DNA of 64,000 nt from Acanthochlamys bracteata. Its lineage: Eukaryota; Streptophyta; Magnoliopsida; Pandanales; Velloziaceae. Numbering within the stretch: the stretch's first letter is position 1; every line of letters begins with the position of its first letter. Where the stretch lies: positions 1,064,001 to 1,128,000 of the forward strand of contig CM034144.1 in assembly GCA_019914995.1 (NCBI GenBank), written 5' to 3'. The position numbers and the translations under genes are program-made. Positions 40,406 through 56,619 of this stretch are shown here, one piece after another. The notes under the pieces are model-generated. The model was given only the letters and a program-made list of their open reading frames with translations. It was not told the origin of the DNA and did no database searches.

Positions 40406-40544
40406 AAAAGGCGAAGTCCAAAACAAGGGATATAAACATGTAACATGCTTCCAAAAGGCGAAGTCCAAAACAAGGGATATAAACATGTACATGCTTCCAA
40501 AAGGCGAAGTCGAAAACAAGGGATATAAACATGTACATGCTTCC
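40406..40544 (+). repeat. 46-bp minisatellite, three copies
   Basis: Three head-to-tail units at 40406-40452 (47 bp), 40453-40498 and 40499-40544, nearly identical. Each runs from AAAAGGCGAAGTC through GGGATATAAACATGTA to CATGCTTCC. The first unit has one inserted A (or a change near gtaacatg) and the third has one C-to-G change. Units contain a TATAAA word and, in copies 2 and 3, the palindrome CATGTACATG. The array ends about 105 bp before the PLD start codon. Confidence 0.95.
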
Positions 40545-40624
40545 AAGCTTGATTGAAGACTTTCCATAGCAGAGTCTGGAGAATTGAAGCCAAAAAACGA
40601 AAAGAGAAGGAAGCAGGTATTGAA

Positions 40625-40649
40625 AGAAGAAGAAGAAGAAGAAGAAGAA
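40625..40649 (+). repeat. (GAA)n tract directly before PLD ATG
   Basis: Eight or so GAA units run directly into the ATG, so they are likely in the 5' UTR. In frame they would encode a Glu run, but no upstream in-frame ATG opens it. Confidence 0.9.
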
Positions 40650-43600
40650 ATGGAGGATGTTGCTGAAGATGCTAAGCTCCTTCATGGTTGCCTTGACGTA
40701 ACTGTCTTCGAAGCTGAACACCTTCACCATTCTGTCCATGGCGCAATTCTAGAGGTACGTGCTTTTTTTCAGTGCTTTCTTTTCTTTCATATTGTATATA
40801 ACTTTGTTCTATTTATCTTTTTTTGGAATTTTTTGCTTCTTAACTCAAATACATCAAATTTTTTTCTCAACTTCAAAATGAATACCTGTGAAATTCCTGA
40901 ATTGTTATTTTCAAAATAATGAACAATTTTTGAGTTCTATCAGGTCTCTTGATCTTCATCGCTTAGTCAAGACTCTAGAAATCTTCTCTTCATCAATGCG
41001 TTACTTAGCTGTTACAGTGTTGTTGAAATCACGCTTTCAGTAGTTTGACTTGGCGTTAAGTTTGCGGAAATTTCTTGGCACTGGAGTACTCTTGCATGTG
41101 ACAATTCGGATTGAATTGAGTGGTAGGACTTCAGACATGCAACAGTTTTTAAAAATAGTAACTTATTACAAATAAGAATGTATTTTAATTAGAAATTATT
41201 TGAGTTTTATGAACCTGAGTTCGATAAACAATGAATTAGAAATTGATTCGGAATAAATTGAAATATAAAAAGTGTTTATGAATTTAAAATTTTTCAAAAA
41301 AAATGCAAAAGAGAGCAAGTTTCTCTGTAATTAAGGTGTTGTGTAGGTCTGCTTTCAATATTTTTTATTCTAATTTTTTATTTTACATTTTAATAAATTT
41401 TTTATAATATTTTATTTTTTAAAATGTAATAAAATATAAAATAATTAAATATTATTATTTATTATTATTATTTTTGTTAAGATAAAACAATAAAATTTAT
41501 TTTTAAAATATTTAAAACCACTCACAAACATCTAATACACAAAATTTATTACCAAAGAGCACAGAAAATACGGAAACCATTTTCAATATTTTGTTGCTGA
41601 TACATTCGTTCAGGTAACTGAGAGGTTTGAGCATGCACTGCACCTGGGGGCACTGCCGCACTCGAAGCTGTATACAACAATCGACATCGGAACGGCGAGG
41701 GTTGCTCGCACGCGCCAGATTGCGTACCACCCTAAGAACCCTGTTTGGAACGAGTCCTTCAAAATCTACTGCGCCCATACTGCCTCGATGATCACTGTTT
41801 CAGTCAAGAATCAGTTGCCTGTTGGTGCTCAGGTCATCGGCCGTGCTCGCATTCCGGTGTCTAGGGTACTCACCGGCGAATCTCTTGACGGTTGGTTTGA
41901 TCTTCACAGTGAACAAGGCTATAGGTAATTAACCCTTTTTTTTTTCTTTTCGACCTTTTTAAGATTTCACTTCTTGAATTTTTGACGTAATACAGATGTC
42001 AGCATGAACTCGAAATGATTTGATAGAATTGGATGAACTGACATAAAGATTTTTCAGCCTTTAATCGAAGACTTTTCGAATTTTACGAATTTATCCGTGT
42101 GAGAACTATTAATTTGAGCTCATTTTATTCCTGAAAGCTGAAAATGAGAAGCTTGCAGGTTGAAGAAAGGGAAGATACGCGTCCTCATGCGATTCTTCCA
42201 CGTGGAATCGGACCCTTGCTGGAACGCCGGAATCCGGCCTGACCACTTTGCTGGAATTCCGAATGCGTACTTCCCGGAAAGAAGAAACTGCCGCGTCACA
42301 CTATACCAGAACTCACACCTGTCATCAACTTTCCGGCCGTCTATTCAACTCTCCTCCGGCGAACTCTACCGTCCCCACCGGCTATGGGAAGATCTCTACA
42401 TTGCCATATCCGAAGCTAAACACTTCATCTACGTCGCTGGCTGGTCTGTTAACACGTCAATCGTTTTAGTTCGCGATGAACGCCGTATGATTCCCGGCGC
42501 CAAAGGCGTTACCATCGGCGAGCTACTGAAGAAGAAAGCCAATGAAGGTGTGCATGTGTTAGTCATGGTGTGGCAAGACCAGACGTCGATATCGTTCTTG
42601 GGCAATGCAGGTCTGATGAAGACGCACGACGAAGAGACCCGCTCGTTCTTTGAAGGAACGGCGGTGAAGTGTTTCTTGTGTCCGAGGAATGCTGATGCGT
42701 CGTTGACGGCGGTGCAGAAGGTTGAGATTGGTACCGAGTTCACTCATCATCAGAAGACTGTCACTGTCGACGCACCACTGAGCTCCGGTGATGTGTTTGG
42801 AAGTGCTCGAAGGATTGTAAGCTTCGTCGGCGGTATTGACTTAAGCGACGGACGGTAATGTTGCTTTACTATCGTCAGCTTTATTTTAGCTTTCAGCAAG
42901 GTCGTTGAATTACTAATACCTGATTTATTTCGAAATCTCGGCGTAGATATGACGATGAATTCCACACACTGTTCGGCGGCCTTGACACGGTCTACCGGAA
43001 TGATTTCCTTCAGAACAACTTCCGGCGTGCGTCTCTCAGCTTCGGGGGGCCGCGTGAGCCATGGCACGACATACATTCCAAGCTAGAAGGGCGTGCGGCG
43101 TGGGACGTGCTGGCAAACTTCGAGCAGAGATGGAGGAAGCAGTCGCCTGAAGAGTTCAAGCATTGCTTGCTGAAGATTCCAGAGATGCCGGAGCTGTTTC
43201 CAAAACCTTCCGGTCATGCGAATGACTCGGGCGACAATGAATCCTGGCATGTTCAAGTTTTCCGTTCCATCGACGACGCTTCCGTGGTCGGCTTCCCGTC
43301 AGACCCTCCGGAAGCTTCTAAACGCGGTTTGATGAGCGGCAAAGACGTAACGATCGACCAAAGCATACACGCCGGTTACATCGAAGCAATCCGGCGAGCC
43401 AAGAGGTTCATCTACATCGAAAACCAGTACTTCATCGGCAGTTGTTATGCGTGGCGTCAAGATACAGATTCCGGTTGCCTGAACTTGGTGCCGATAGAAA
43501 TCGCGCTCAAGATCGCGAGCAAGATCAAGCAAGGGGAGCAGTTCGCAGCTTACATTGTAACACCAATGTGGCCGGAAGGTGAACCGGAAGGCGACACGGT

Positions 43601-44371
43601 CCAAGCCATTCTTCACTGGAACAGACTCACGATGGAAATGATGTATAGGATCGTCGCAACGGCGATAGAAGAGGCAGGGCTTGTTGGAGAAGTCGAGCCG
43701 TGTGATTACCTGAATTTCTTTTGTTTGGGTAATAGGGAGAAAGAACGGCAGGGAGAGTACGAACCGCCGGAGACGCCAGAGCCAGACACGGACTACGCTA
43801 GGGCGCAGGTTAACCGGCGATTCATGATCTATGTTCATGCCAAGCTTATGATAGGTGAATATTCTATCTATCTGAATTAATCTTTTAGATTAACTGATTT
43901 CATTGGCTGACGCTGCGTGTGATCGCAGTGGACGATGAGTACATTATCGTGGGCTCGGCAAACCTGAACCAGAGATCGCTGGGAGGCGACCGTGATACCG
44001 AGATAGCTCACGGGTCATACCAACCGGCACACCTCAACGTAACCGAAGGTCAGGCAAAGGGCACCATCTACGGCTTCCGTATGGCATTATGGTTCGAGCA
44101 CTTCGTGCGCCACTGCGACCACCTTGCCGACATATTTCTATCGCCGGAGAGCTTGGAATGCACGAGGCTTGTCAGAAACATAGCGTTTGATTTATGGAAT
44201 AAGTTCGCCGGCGATGAGGTTGTTGATCTTCGCGGCCATCTGTTGCCTTTCCCTGTGAAAGTATCAGTGACTGGGGAGCTATCGGAGTTGCCGGAAGACG
44301 GAATGTTTCCGGATACTAAGGCTTCTATTAGAGGCAAGGTCACTCCAATTCCTGCTATGATAACAGTATGA
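40650..44371 (+). CDS. Phospholipase D, alpha (C2-PLD) type
   Basis: Five exons: 40650-40754, 41614-41924, 42159-42854, 42947-43854, 43929-44371; phases close, 820 aa, the usual size of plant PLD alpha. It hydrolyses phosphatidylcholine and related lipids to phosphatidic acid at membranes. An N-terminal C2 domain (about residues 10-140: HGCLDVTVFEAEHLH, KLYTTIDIG, PVWNESFKIYCAH) is followed by two HKD catalytic motifs, HHQKTVTVD (exon 3) and HAKLMIVDDE (split between exons 4 and 5). Other family blocks are RRIVSFVGGIDLSDGRYD, GGPREPWHDIHSKLEGRAAW and FIYIENQYFIGS, ending PDTKASIRGKVTPIPAMITV. The WDV(L) and GGPREPWHD blocks place it in the alpha group; N-terminal divergence and four introns suggest a PLD alpha-3/4 (epsilon)-like member, but I cannot choose. 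A 46-bp minisatellite lies just upstream; the SCPL gene converges from the other side with 288 bp between stop codons. Confidence 0.94.
41340..41520. repeat. AT-rich block in PLD intron 1
   Basis: Low-complexity A/T sequence with tattattattattattttt words, similar to family 2 dispersed repeats and ending tttaaaaccactcacaaac. Boundaries uncertain. Confidence 0.35.
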
Positions 44372-44659
44372 ATGAATCATGTATACATTCTACCAGTTCT
44401 CTACATGTATTTGTACAGTATTTTCATGAATATATGCTCCACAGTTTTACTACATGTACTATACTGGAAAAATTTTTAGAAAAACATTAAGAAAATGGAA
44501 CGGAAATCTTCTTGCCCTTTACCCAGACATGCAAAAGAAACTCGGGAGAAAAAAAGAAGTTCGAAAAGAAATTGATCATTTGAATTGCTCATGAATAATA
44601 TTAGATGAATTTTATAACAACATTTGAATTTTTTATCACATTCATATATATAATTTCCG

Positions 44660-48731
<4,072 letters not shown>

Positions 48732-48760
48732 TTAGATTGGGATCTATACACGCATAGTGT

Positions 48761-48768
48761 TATTTATA
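48761..48768 (-). promoter_or_regulatory. TATA box of SCPL gene
   Basis: TATAAATA on the minus strand, about 80 bp upstream of the ATG in a non-AT-rich context (caagctataaataacac). Confidence 0.6.
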
Positions 48769-51700
48769 GCTTGAAGGGGTGAAGTCTCTGGCAGCTGGCT
48801 TGTTTGTGGACCTCCTTGTACATGTATGTATGAACAAAACAAGAAAACTTTGATTTTTTTCATTTTTTTGGTTGATTCTTGATGTAGGTTGGCGTACTTA
48901 TATCTGCATTAATATCTATATGTTCATGATAGTAAGGAAACTAAACATTCATAATTAATGCAATTTCAGAATTTCAGAATGCTGTAGTGAAGAAGAGCTA
49001 TGAGATGAAAAATGAAAGAGAAAGAGTGACAGAGAAGAGATGATTGGCCATGTGAACTAGCTAGCATTGTTTTGGAAGGCAACCCGTAATAAATTTGAAA
49101 TCTTCATTTCACTGTTTCTCTTTATATATTAAAAAAAATTTCAAAATTGAATTATATTATAGTCTTTTTTAGAAACTATTAACACTTTGGATTTATTTTG
49201 CTTGTAGAGGCTGTTTATCAATTTATCAAACTCATTTTTTAAAACTGATTTTAAATTAATAAAAATTTTAAATAATTTTTATTAAAAATTTATTTTTTAA
49301 AATTTAATTTTAAAATTTACTTCTAGTATAAAATATTTATAAAAACTTATTTTTTATAACATATTTAAATTTTATTTTATAAATTTACTTTAAAAATGTG
49401 ATTTCTCTCAAAATAAATACACTCAAGTGCGTTCTTAAAAAAATAAATTTTAAACAATGATTTGTGAATATAATTTATAAAAATAAATTAAAAAATTATT
49501 CAAAAATGATTTTTATGAAAATCAATGTGAAGTAAATAAAGCATTTATTCATTATTATATAGGTTCATTGTCAAAATTGTTATGAAGATAAAAATAATTA
49601 TCAGGAAAAGATAAAAAAACATTCTCTTGATTTTCGCTTTGGAAAAAAAAAAGAAAAAAGGTAAAGAGCTTTTGCACTTTCTAATAATTTTTTTAGAACT
49701 GTGATATCTAAGAATTGAATATTATGTAGTTAGGAATTTTAAACTTTTCTACATTCTGCTAATAAGTTGTTAAGATATTGAAAATGATTTTGTTGACCAG
49801 AAAATTCTAATGATTACATAAAGTATGTTACGGGCGTGTTTATCTCGTAGATAAAATAGATAAAGTAAATTTTTTATAAGTCATTTTAAAAATAAAATTA
49901 AAAATATTTAATAAAAAGTAAAATTTTATATTAATTTAATATTTATAGTAAATTTTAAAATTAAATTTTAAAAAAATTTATTAATAAAAAATTATTTTAA
50001 ATTTTGTATATATTTTATATTAACAGTGAGTTTAAAAAAAATAAATTTATAGTGTTAGTAATACGCACTATATGTCACGCACGCATTGTTTAATAAATTA
50101 AATCAAAATTTTCAATTTTGGTTAGAAATTAATTACTTTCACTAGCTAGATGTTGAGTAATAAAAATTTATAATGCTTATTTTTGTCCTCTATCATGAAA
50201 TAATTCACTAGGAATAAATAAACATTATTTTAAATATAATTCTAAAAAACCTAGCTATATACAGGTTGTTTATGAAAAAGTAAGGGCATAAATAAAACTT
50301 AATTTTTCATGTAGGCCCAAAAGTCGTGTCCGTCCCGGACATCTGCAACGTCCTCATTTTATTGATTTTTAATTAAATTGTGTTTGACAATGTTGACATG
50401 AAATTTAATTGTTTTTTGCTTGTAAAGCAACTACTAGACAATCTCTAGCCTTTATGCTTTAATAATTTATTAAAGTATTATTTTATAAGATTAGAAATAG
50501 CAAAGTTTGACTACAATTCCCAATTTATAGTCATCAAATATGAAAGTTTTTGCATGGATATTATAAACTAATATATAATTTTTGAATATATTTCAAGCTC
50601 ATGTAAATATAAATTTATAATTTTCTTAAACTCATTTGTTAAGATATATTTTTTTACAACTCATTTTATTATAAACTAACAAATCCGACCAAAGCAATGA
50701 AATAAATAATAAACAAGAGCTTTAAATGCCAATAATTTTCTAATAATTTTTTTAACTAAGTAGACACTTCTATTATGTTTTTGGAGAATTTTTCTTTCTA
50801 ATTTTTTATTTTATATTTTTTAATAAAACTTTTATTACAAATTTTTTTTAAAATTTTAAAAAAAAAAAAAAGTTCATGTCTTAAATTTTTTTATTAGTTA
50901 TTTTTATTTTTTTTATATAAAAAAATAAAACTTATTTTTAAAAAATTTTTAAAATATTCTTTTATTAAATTTTTTTTCTCAATAAACATTTTTAATATAT
51001 AGCTAGAAAACTCAACAAAAAAAAAGAACTCAAAATAAAAATGTGTGTTTTCATTATGTGAAAATTTGCACTATTAACATAGTGAAATGGAATGACAAGA
51101 TAATGCAAGCCTAGAAAAGTGCAATAAGTGCTGCTATTGACTTACTGCTTACATATATTTATAGGGTTTAATTAATTTAATTAGAGTTTTGAGTATAGTT
51201 GACAAAAATCTCCTGATTTCTTGGGCCAATTATGGTTTAGTGATTGAGCTGTACTTTTTGAATTTTGAGATCTCATTCATGGTCAAAGGATTTTTACTTG
51301 ATTTGATGGCAATCAAATTGAAATTGAATTCAATATGCTGGAGTTTGACCCAAATCTTCTAATATTTCATGGGAGTTTGAAAGTGTTTAAAAAATAAATT
51401 TTTAAAATAAATAATATTTTTATTTTATGTTAAAAATAAATTATATTTTTATTAAAAATAATAAAATAAATAATAATTAAATATTATGATGTTTAATTTT
51501 TATATTTTTAAAATTTTAAAAAATATTTATAAAAAACTATTAAAAAAACCTTGCTTTTCAAGGAAATTATCTCCATTATATCTTATTTTAGAGCATCTAT
51601 GATGAAGTTAGCGTCAAAGGAGTGAGTCAGCTCTTACTATTATCAAAATTATGTGCTATGTATTCAATTTTAGATCGTACCTATGATTGTATGTAGTTTC

Positions 51701-51924
51701 TTAAATACAGTGAATTTTATCTAAATACAAATAATTTGTGTCAATAATTATTTTCTTTTTAGAATTAGTTGATTAAAAAGTTACTTTTTTTTAGAAATAG
51801 GTCAATGTGCTCGTTAAACTATTAAGTCAGACAAAATAGACACATTAAAATTTTGCAATTCAAAGTGAAATTTTTAGATTAAAATTAAAAAACTACATTC
51901 ATGGTGGTCACACACCAAAGAAGA

Positions 51925-52165
51925 CTAAGGGGTTATTTGGTTCAGCTTATCAGAAAAACTGATTTTTATTTCATATTTTTTAATATATATTTTTATAAAT
52001 ATTTAAAAAATTTATTTAAAAATTTAAATATTATAGAAAAATTTTACGTAATAAAAATTTTTTTTTTATTTTATTATTTTTTAGATCAAAAAATAGATTT
52101 AATTTTTTATAAAAAAAAATCTTTTATTACAGAAAAATTTTATTTTATAAGCACTCTCAAATGCT
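51925..52165. repeat. Dispersed AT-rich repeat (family 2)
   Basis: Left end ggggttatttggttcagcttat; right end tttattttataagcactctcaaatgc. The left end is the near-complement of the right end of 52885-53085 (aataaactgaaccaaacag), so that copy lies in the opposite orientation. Confidence 0.55.
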
Positions 52166-52884
52166 TCTAAATATAATATTAGCTTACAAACTGATACTTT
52201 TTTGTAAACATTTTGGAAGTATTCTCTTACATCAAGTCTCACATATTTAGATCATAAATATATATGATATCAAGATGCCAGATTATTTTCCTAACTTGTT
52301 ATCATATAACTGTGCAAGGATATGATATGAATCATAACTATCTTGATGCATATTTGTCTTAAGCATATTTTTGACCAATAACCATCATAAGCAATTATGT
52401 TAAACCAAACAATAGAGTACTAGTAGCTTATTATGGATGGTTTGCTGAAAATTTCATCAAAATGGCTTTATATCTAATAGCTTTTGCCATCCTAAATGTA
52501 AACAATTATTTCCTAAAAGAATATAACTAAAATTTATGATTAATAGCATTTCATTGATTTGTAAGGGTGTATTTTTCTTGTTTTGAAAGCGAATTTTTTA
52601 AATTAAGTTATTTAAAAAAAACAGAGTTTAAAAGCGAGTTTAAAATTTGTATTATTTGCTATTAAGTGTGACTTTAAAAATAAACTTTAGATGTAATGCT
52701 TATCGGTTCAACTTAAGAAAAATAATAAAGACAAACTCTAACCTTTTGTTTTTCCTTTCTTGGTTATTCTTTTCTATTTTTGTTACAACTTAGAAACAAT
52801 CAAATCTCACATATTAGATTACATTTTACGATCTAAAGTTTCTTATAATGATGGTAATTGGAGACTATTGTAAAATGATCTTGG

Positions 52885-53085
52885 GAGTCTTTGAAAGTAT
52901 TTTTACAATAAAAGTTTTTTAGAATAAGTATATTTTTATTTTTTTAAAAATAATAAAAATATACAATAAAAAAATTTCACTACGGAAAATTTATTTTATA
53001 TATTTTTAAATACTTATAAAATATATATTTGAAAATATAAATTAAAAAATAAAAAAAATTATTTTTTTAATAAACTGAACCAAAC
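52885..53085. repeat. Dispersed AT-rich repeat (family 2), opposite orientation
   Basis: Starts tcttgggagtctttgaaagt and ends tttaataaactgaaccaaacag, inverted relative to 51925-52165. Confidence 0.55.
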
Positions 53086-53529
53086 AGTCTACTAATCATG
53101 AATGCAAGAACTTCAACATTGACTGGCACGAAATTAGAAATTAGTATTTTTTTAACTCCCGCATTTTTCTAATTTAATGTTTTAATACTTAATAATTAGA
53201 ACCTATTTTTTATTTTCTTCGGACTCTAATTGTTACTTCTTATTTTTTAGAAAAAATTAGATTGTCTATTCTATCGAAGAGATACAATAACAAAAAAATT
53301 TATCAGAATAAGACATCTAAAAAGCACAATTCATATATTAGAAAGTATAATTTAATTCAAATGCTTAATCTAATAAATTATGTAACTTTTTGATATATTA
53401 ATATTAATTTTAATTTTATTTTATTGAATAGGAAACTAATGTACTAGTTCTTGAACCCAACATGTCCTGCGTTCAATGATTTGTTGATTGAATCACAATA
53501 ATGTGTGAGAGTATTTACAAGGAGATATA

Positions 53530-53814
53530 GGCAGTGTTTCAAACTGAGTTTCGCCGTAAGTCAAAAATAAAAATTAAAAATTTTCTAAAAATATATTGAA
53601 AGTGAAGTTTATTTTTTGTATTTTAATTATCTTGTAAAAGTGAGTTAGAAATTAAAAAATGAAACTGTATTGGGAGATGCAAATAAAAAACTAAAATTAG
53701 AGTTCTATGTGTGAAATTAAAATTTCTAATTTTTTATGCAAATAAAATATATAAAATTTTCGAAACTTCAGTTTTAGCGAAAGAAAATGAAGTACCCGAT
53801 AATGAAACACGTCC
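53530..53814 (-). mobile_element. Tourist-like MITE, copy 2
   Basis: Collinear in reverse with 55240-55533; for example ctgtattgggagatgcaaat here matches the complement tgtattgggaagtgcgcaaa there. Ends are GGCAGTGTTTCAAAC and GATAATGAAACACGTCC, the latter followed by TAA. Moderately diverged and AT-shifted. Confidence 0.75.
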
Positions 53815-54605
53815 TAAATATTATATCAAAATGATATAATTGGACGGCTATAATACAGTGGATGATGAAATGTCTCAACGCCTGTTGGGCCTAAGCTTAA
53901 CTAAATTAGCCCATAATATAAACACAACTTGAGTATAATCTAATCAACCCAATCCAGCCCAAATCAAATATTTAGGTTTTTTAGTTTAACAACAAAGGTC
54001 ACTGTCTCATGGAAGTTGTTTTGTAAATGTTACATGGAACTTACCTATACATATCAACTCACTATACATATCTGCATATATAAAACTAAGGCCATATTAT
54101 TTTGTATTCGAAAGTGGCTTTCATTATATAATTACTTCTGTATGACTTTCTATATTATTTTGTAATAATTTATTTTTTATAACTCACTTTTTTAAAAATA
54201 TTACTTTATGTAAAAAGAACACATTTTTAAGTGTCTGTTTCATAATTGTCAATCAGAATAAAATCTCACAAAAAGACTATATTGTAAAAGCTCAAGTTCG
54301 CAAAGTATAGTATTGAAATATTATAAAAAAATATCAAAGTATAACTTATAGTTACAATTCTAACGATAAGTTAAAGTGCAGTAAAATATATTTCTTCTTA
54401 CAAGCAGTTTAAGCAGTTTATCTGGATGTCCATACACATGGACAACTGCTTAGGCACCAGAAAAGATTGTACTTCCTACAATAAACAGAAAGAAAAAAAA
54501 CCTAAAGGTCAACTGATAACTGGATCTTCAACAAGTATCGGTGCCAGTATATCAAAACGGAAGTAAAGAAGTCGATCAACTCTTGGAAGAGACTAATCAA
54601 CAATC

Positions 54606-56342
54606 TTACTGCTGGCCGAGCCTTTGTTTTCGTGCTTTATCAGCTTTTTCCATGTAATCTTGATGAGACTGATGCTTTGAGCCTATCATATGAAACATTT
54701 ATGCTGAGATTAAGTTCTGAAATTTCTACTAAATTTTGCATAGTAAAGCTTCGACATAAAATATGAAAAAGAGAGGTATCATTTCATCATCATGAGTCAT
54801 AATCCTGATGCAAGTGATGGCAGTATACAGAAACCTTAATGAACTAGATCATAACCAAGAAAATGAATCAGCTGAAGTACAAGATTGACAATTAAATCAC
54901 AAGCAACCAATTCGGGCAACCTAGAACTGTAGCCATTCAGAAATTCACATTCACATAATGCCCAAAAGAATGTCTTTGGCTGGAAGGCCGAATCAACCGA
55001 TATCACCGGTATCATGGAGGTCCACCATATAGGTTATATCAATAATCCTACCAATTAATCTTGAAGAATGGAACCCACTAGAGCAGCTAGATACTACACA
55101 AAGATTGACAACCAGGCTCAATTTTGACAGGCTTGTTCTTCTCGAATTTCAAAACACTACGGTAGATGCTATTTTCATCATAGTAACTTCAAAATCACTT
55201 CTCAAGTATGATCCAGAAGAAACCAAACTGCAACACTTAGGGCATATTTCAAACGCCCGTAATTCTACTTTCTCCGTCAGATTTTGAGTTCCGAGCAGTT
55301 CATATATTTCAATTACACAAGAAACTCAAAACTCCACTTCCACGTACGAAACTTCAGTTCTAACCTTTTTATTTGCGCACTTCCCAATACAACTATATCT
55401 TTCAATTTTCAACACACTTCCAAAACCTATTGAACACAAATACTGAACTCCACTTCCACTTTATTTTTTAAGAAATTCTACTTCCTATTTTTTACTTTCA
55501 CGAAACTCAGTTACGAGCATTTGAAATACGCCCTTAAACACACTAGCATACAGATGTGTCTTTGGAATACATATTGAGCTAAGAAATACACCAAGGACAT
55601 CATTTCAAATATTTCAATTTGTTTGTAAGAGCCAACGGAGAAATTTTCTTTTCAATAAGGCTTCCAGGTAGTGCTCCATTAGTAGCTACAGAAGCCCTTT
55701 CTGTAGAAGCAAAGTTACTTCCACAATTATGCCAGGATTAAGCATAAGATACAAATAAACTAAAATTCAGAGTCAAAATAGGACCCCTTAGTATATACAG
55801 CACTCACATTTTAGTTGAAATACGAATGCTAACCTAATAACAACAACTTTTATGGAACTAAAACAATAGGTAAAACAATAAGAAAAACATCAATCAACGT
55901 TCTGAAATGCTTTATGTGTCATATATTGTCGAAAAGAATTTACTTTCAAAATATGAAATCTTTCCCATTGATATGGAGTTCTATAAATCTTGTAATTACT
56001 TGCATAACCGAAATTGAAAAAACGCAATCAAAATCAGTAACAAGAAAACCAATTTCTTCACACAAAAAAAAAAAAATTCAACAACTTACAGTAGCTAGAA
56101 TTAGACCGATTTCATTCTAAAAACTACAAACAAAATTTAGCAACTTTCTTGTTGAACAAATCAATACCTCCGTTCATGAGATACCAAGGAACACCGAAGA
56201 TTACACTGATAATAGCGATACCGGCGAATACGTGCTTCTTCTCACCACTATACAAGTAATGATCTAACCGTGCTCTAAACCCTCCTCCACCGGTGCCACC
56301 GCCGCCACCAACTCTTGCACTCTCTCCGCCGCCGTTCCCCAT
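54606..56342 (-). CDS. Small conserved single-pass membrane protein, 83 aa
   Basis: Two exons on the minus strand: 56342-56168 and 54682-54606, phase 1, with a 1485-bp intron (donor GTATTG, acceptor GATAG). The N-terminus is Gly-rich (MGNGGGESARVGGGGGTGGG), then RARLDHYLYSGEKKHV, a hydrophobic helix (FAGIAIISVIFGVPWYLM), then exon 2: SKHQSHQDYMEKADKARKQR and a short LGQQ end. I recall plant proteins with the same LDHYLYSGEKKHV and KHQSHQDYMEKADKAR blocks, all uncharacterised; this is why the distant second exon is assigned with confidence. Location is probably an organelle or ER membrane. An intact Tourist-like MITE sits in the intron. It shares a 277-bp start-to-start region with the kinesin gene. 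Confidence 0.88.
55240..55533 (+). mobile_element. Tourist-like (PIF/Harbinger) MITE, copy 3, intact
   Basis: 294 bp with terminal inverted repeats GGGCATATTTCAAACGCCCG and, at the other end, the complement GGGCGTATTTCAAATGCTCG. It is flanked by TTA at 55237-55239 and 55534-55536, the 3-bp target duplication typical of the PIF/Harbinger group. No coding capacity. It lies inside the intron of the 83-aa membrane protein gene. Confidence 0.88.
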
Positions 56343-56619
56343 GTTGACAATCGATTGAATTGAATGTCTTCGTGTCGACTCGATCTAACCTAAACCGAAT
56401 CAAGACCTGCGAGTTTTATTACTCTTTGCAAAAGTATCCTCTAAATGTTATGATTAGTAGTATAGGTCCTTTATTTTCATAAATGGAGTTTAAATTTTTG
56501 TTTGCAAAGGAAGGTCTCGAATTTGTCATTTTTATTCGGGCACGCTGCACTGAGCGGGAAACCCAAATCTCAATCTTACACAGAGGAGAGAGAGAGAGAG
56601 AGAGAGAGAGGAATTTGAA
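56343..56619. promoter_or_regulatory. Bidirectional promoter region
   Basis: 277 bp separate the ATG of the minus-strand 83-aa gene and the ATG of the plus-strand kinesin, so both promoters and both leaders share it. A (GA)n microsatellite at 56586-56611 lies in the kinesin leader. No clear TATA box was found. Confidence 0.7.
56586..56611 (+). repeat. (GA)n microsatellite in kinesin leader
   Basis: About 13 GA units ending 9 bp before the start codon. GA repeats in plant leaders can bind BBR/BPC factors; here that is only a possibility. Confidence 0.9.

Larger units (their letters stand above)
37808..40649. other. Spacer between PGR3 and PLD
   Basis: 3' flank of PGR3, two MITE-like segments (about 38272-38430 and 39484-39659) and the PLD upstream region with a minisatellite. 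No gene recognised. Confidence 0.5.

Noticed and set aside
40302..40739. ORFs on both strands across the 46-bp minisatellite (repeated Tyr/Lys/Phe-rich units)
   Set aside because: The repetition in protein comes from the DNA repeat. The unit length (46 bp) is not a multiple of three, so each frame reads the units differently, which is not expected of a selected protein repeat.
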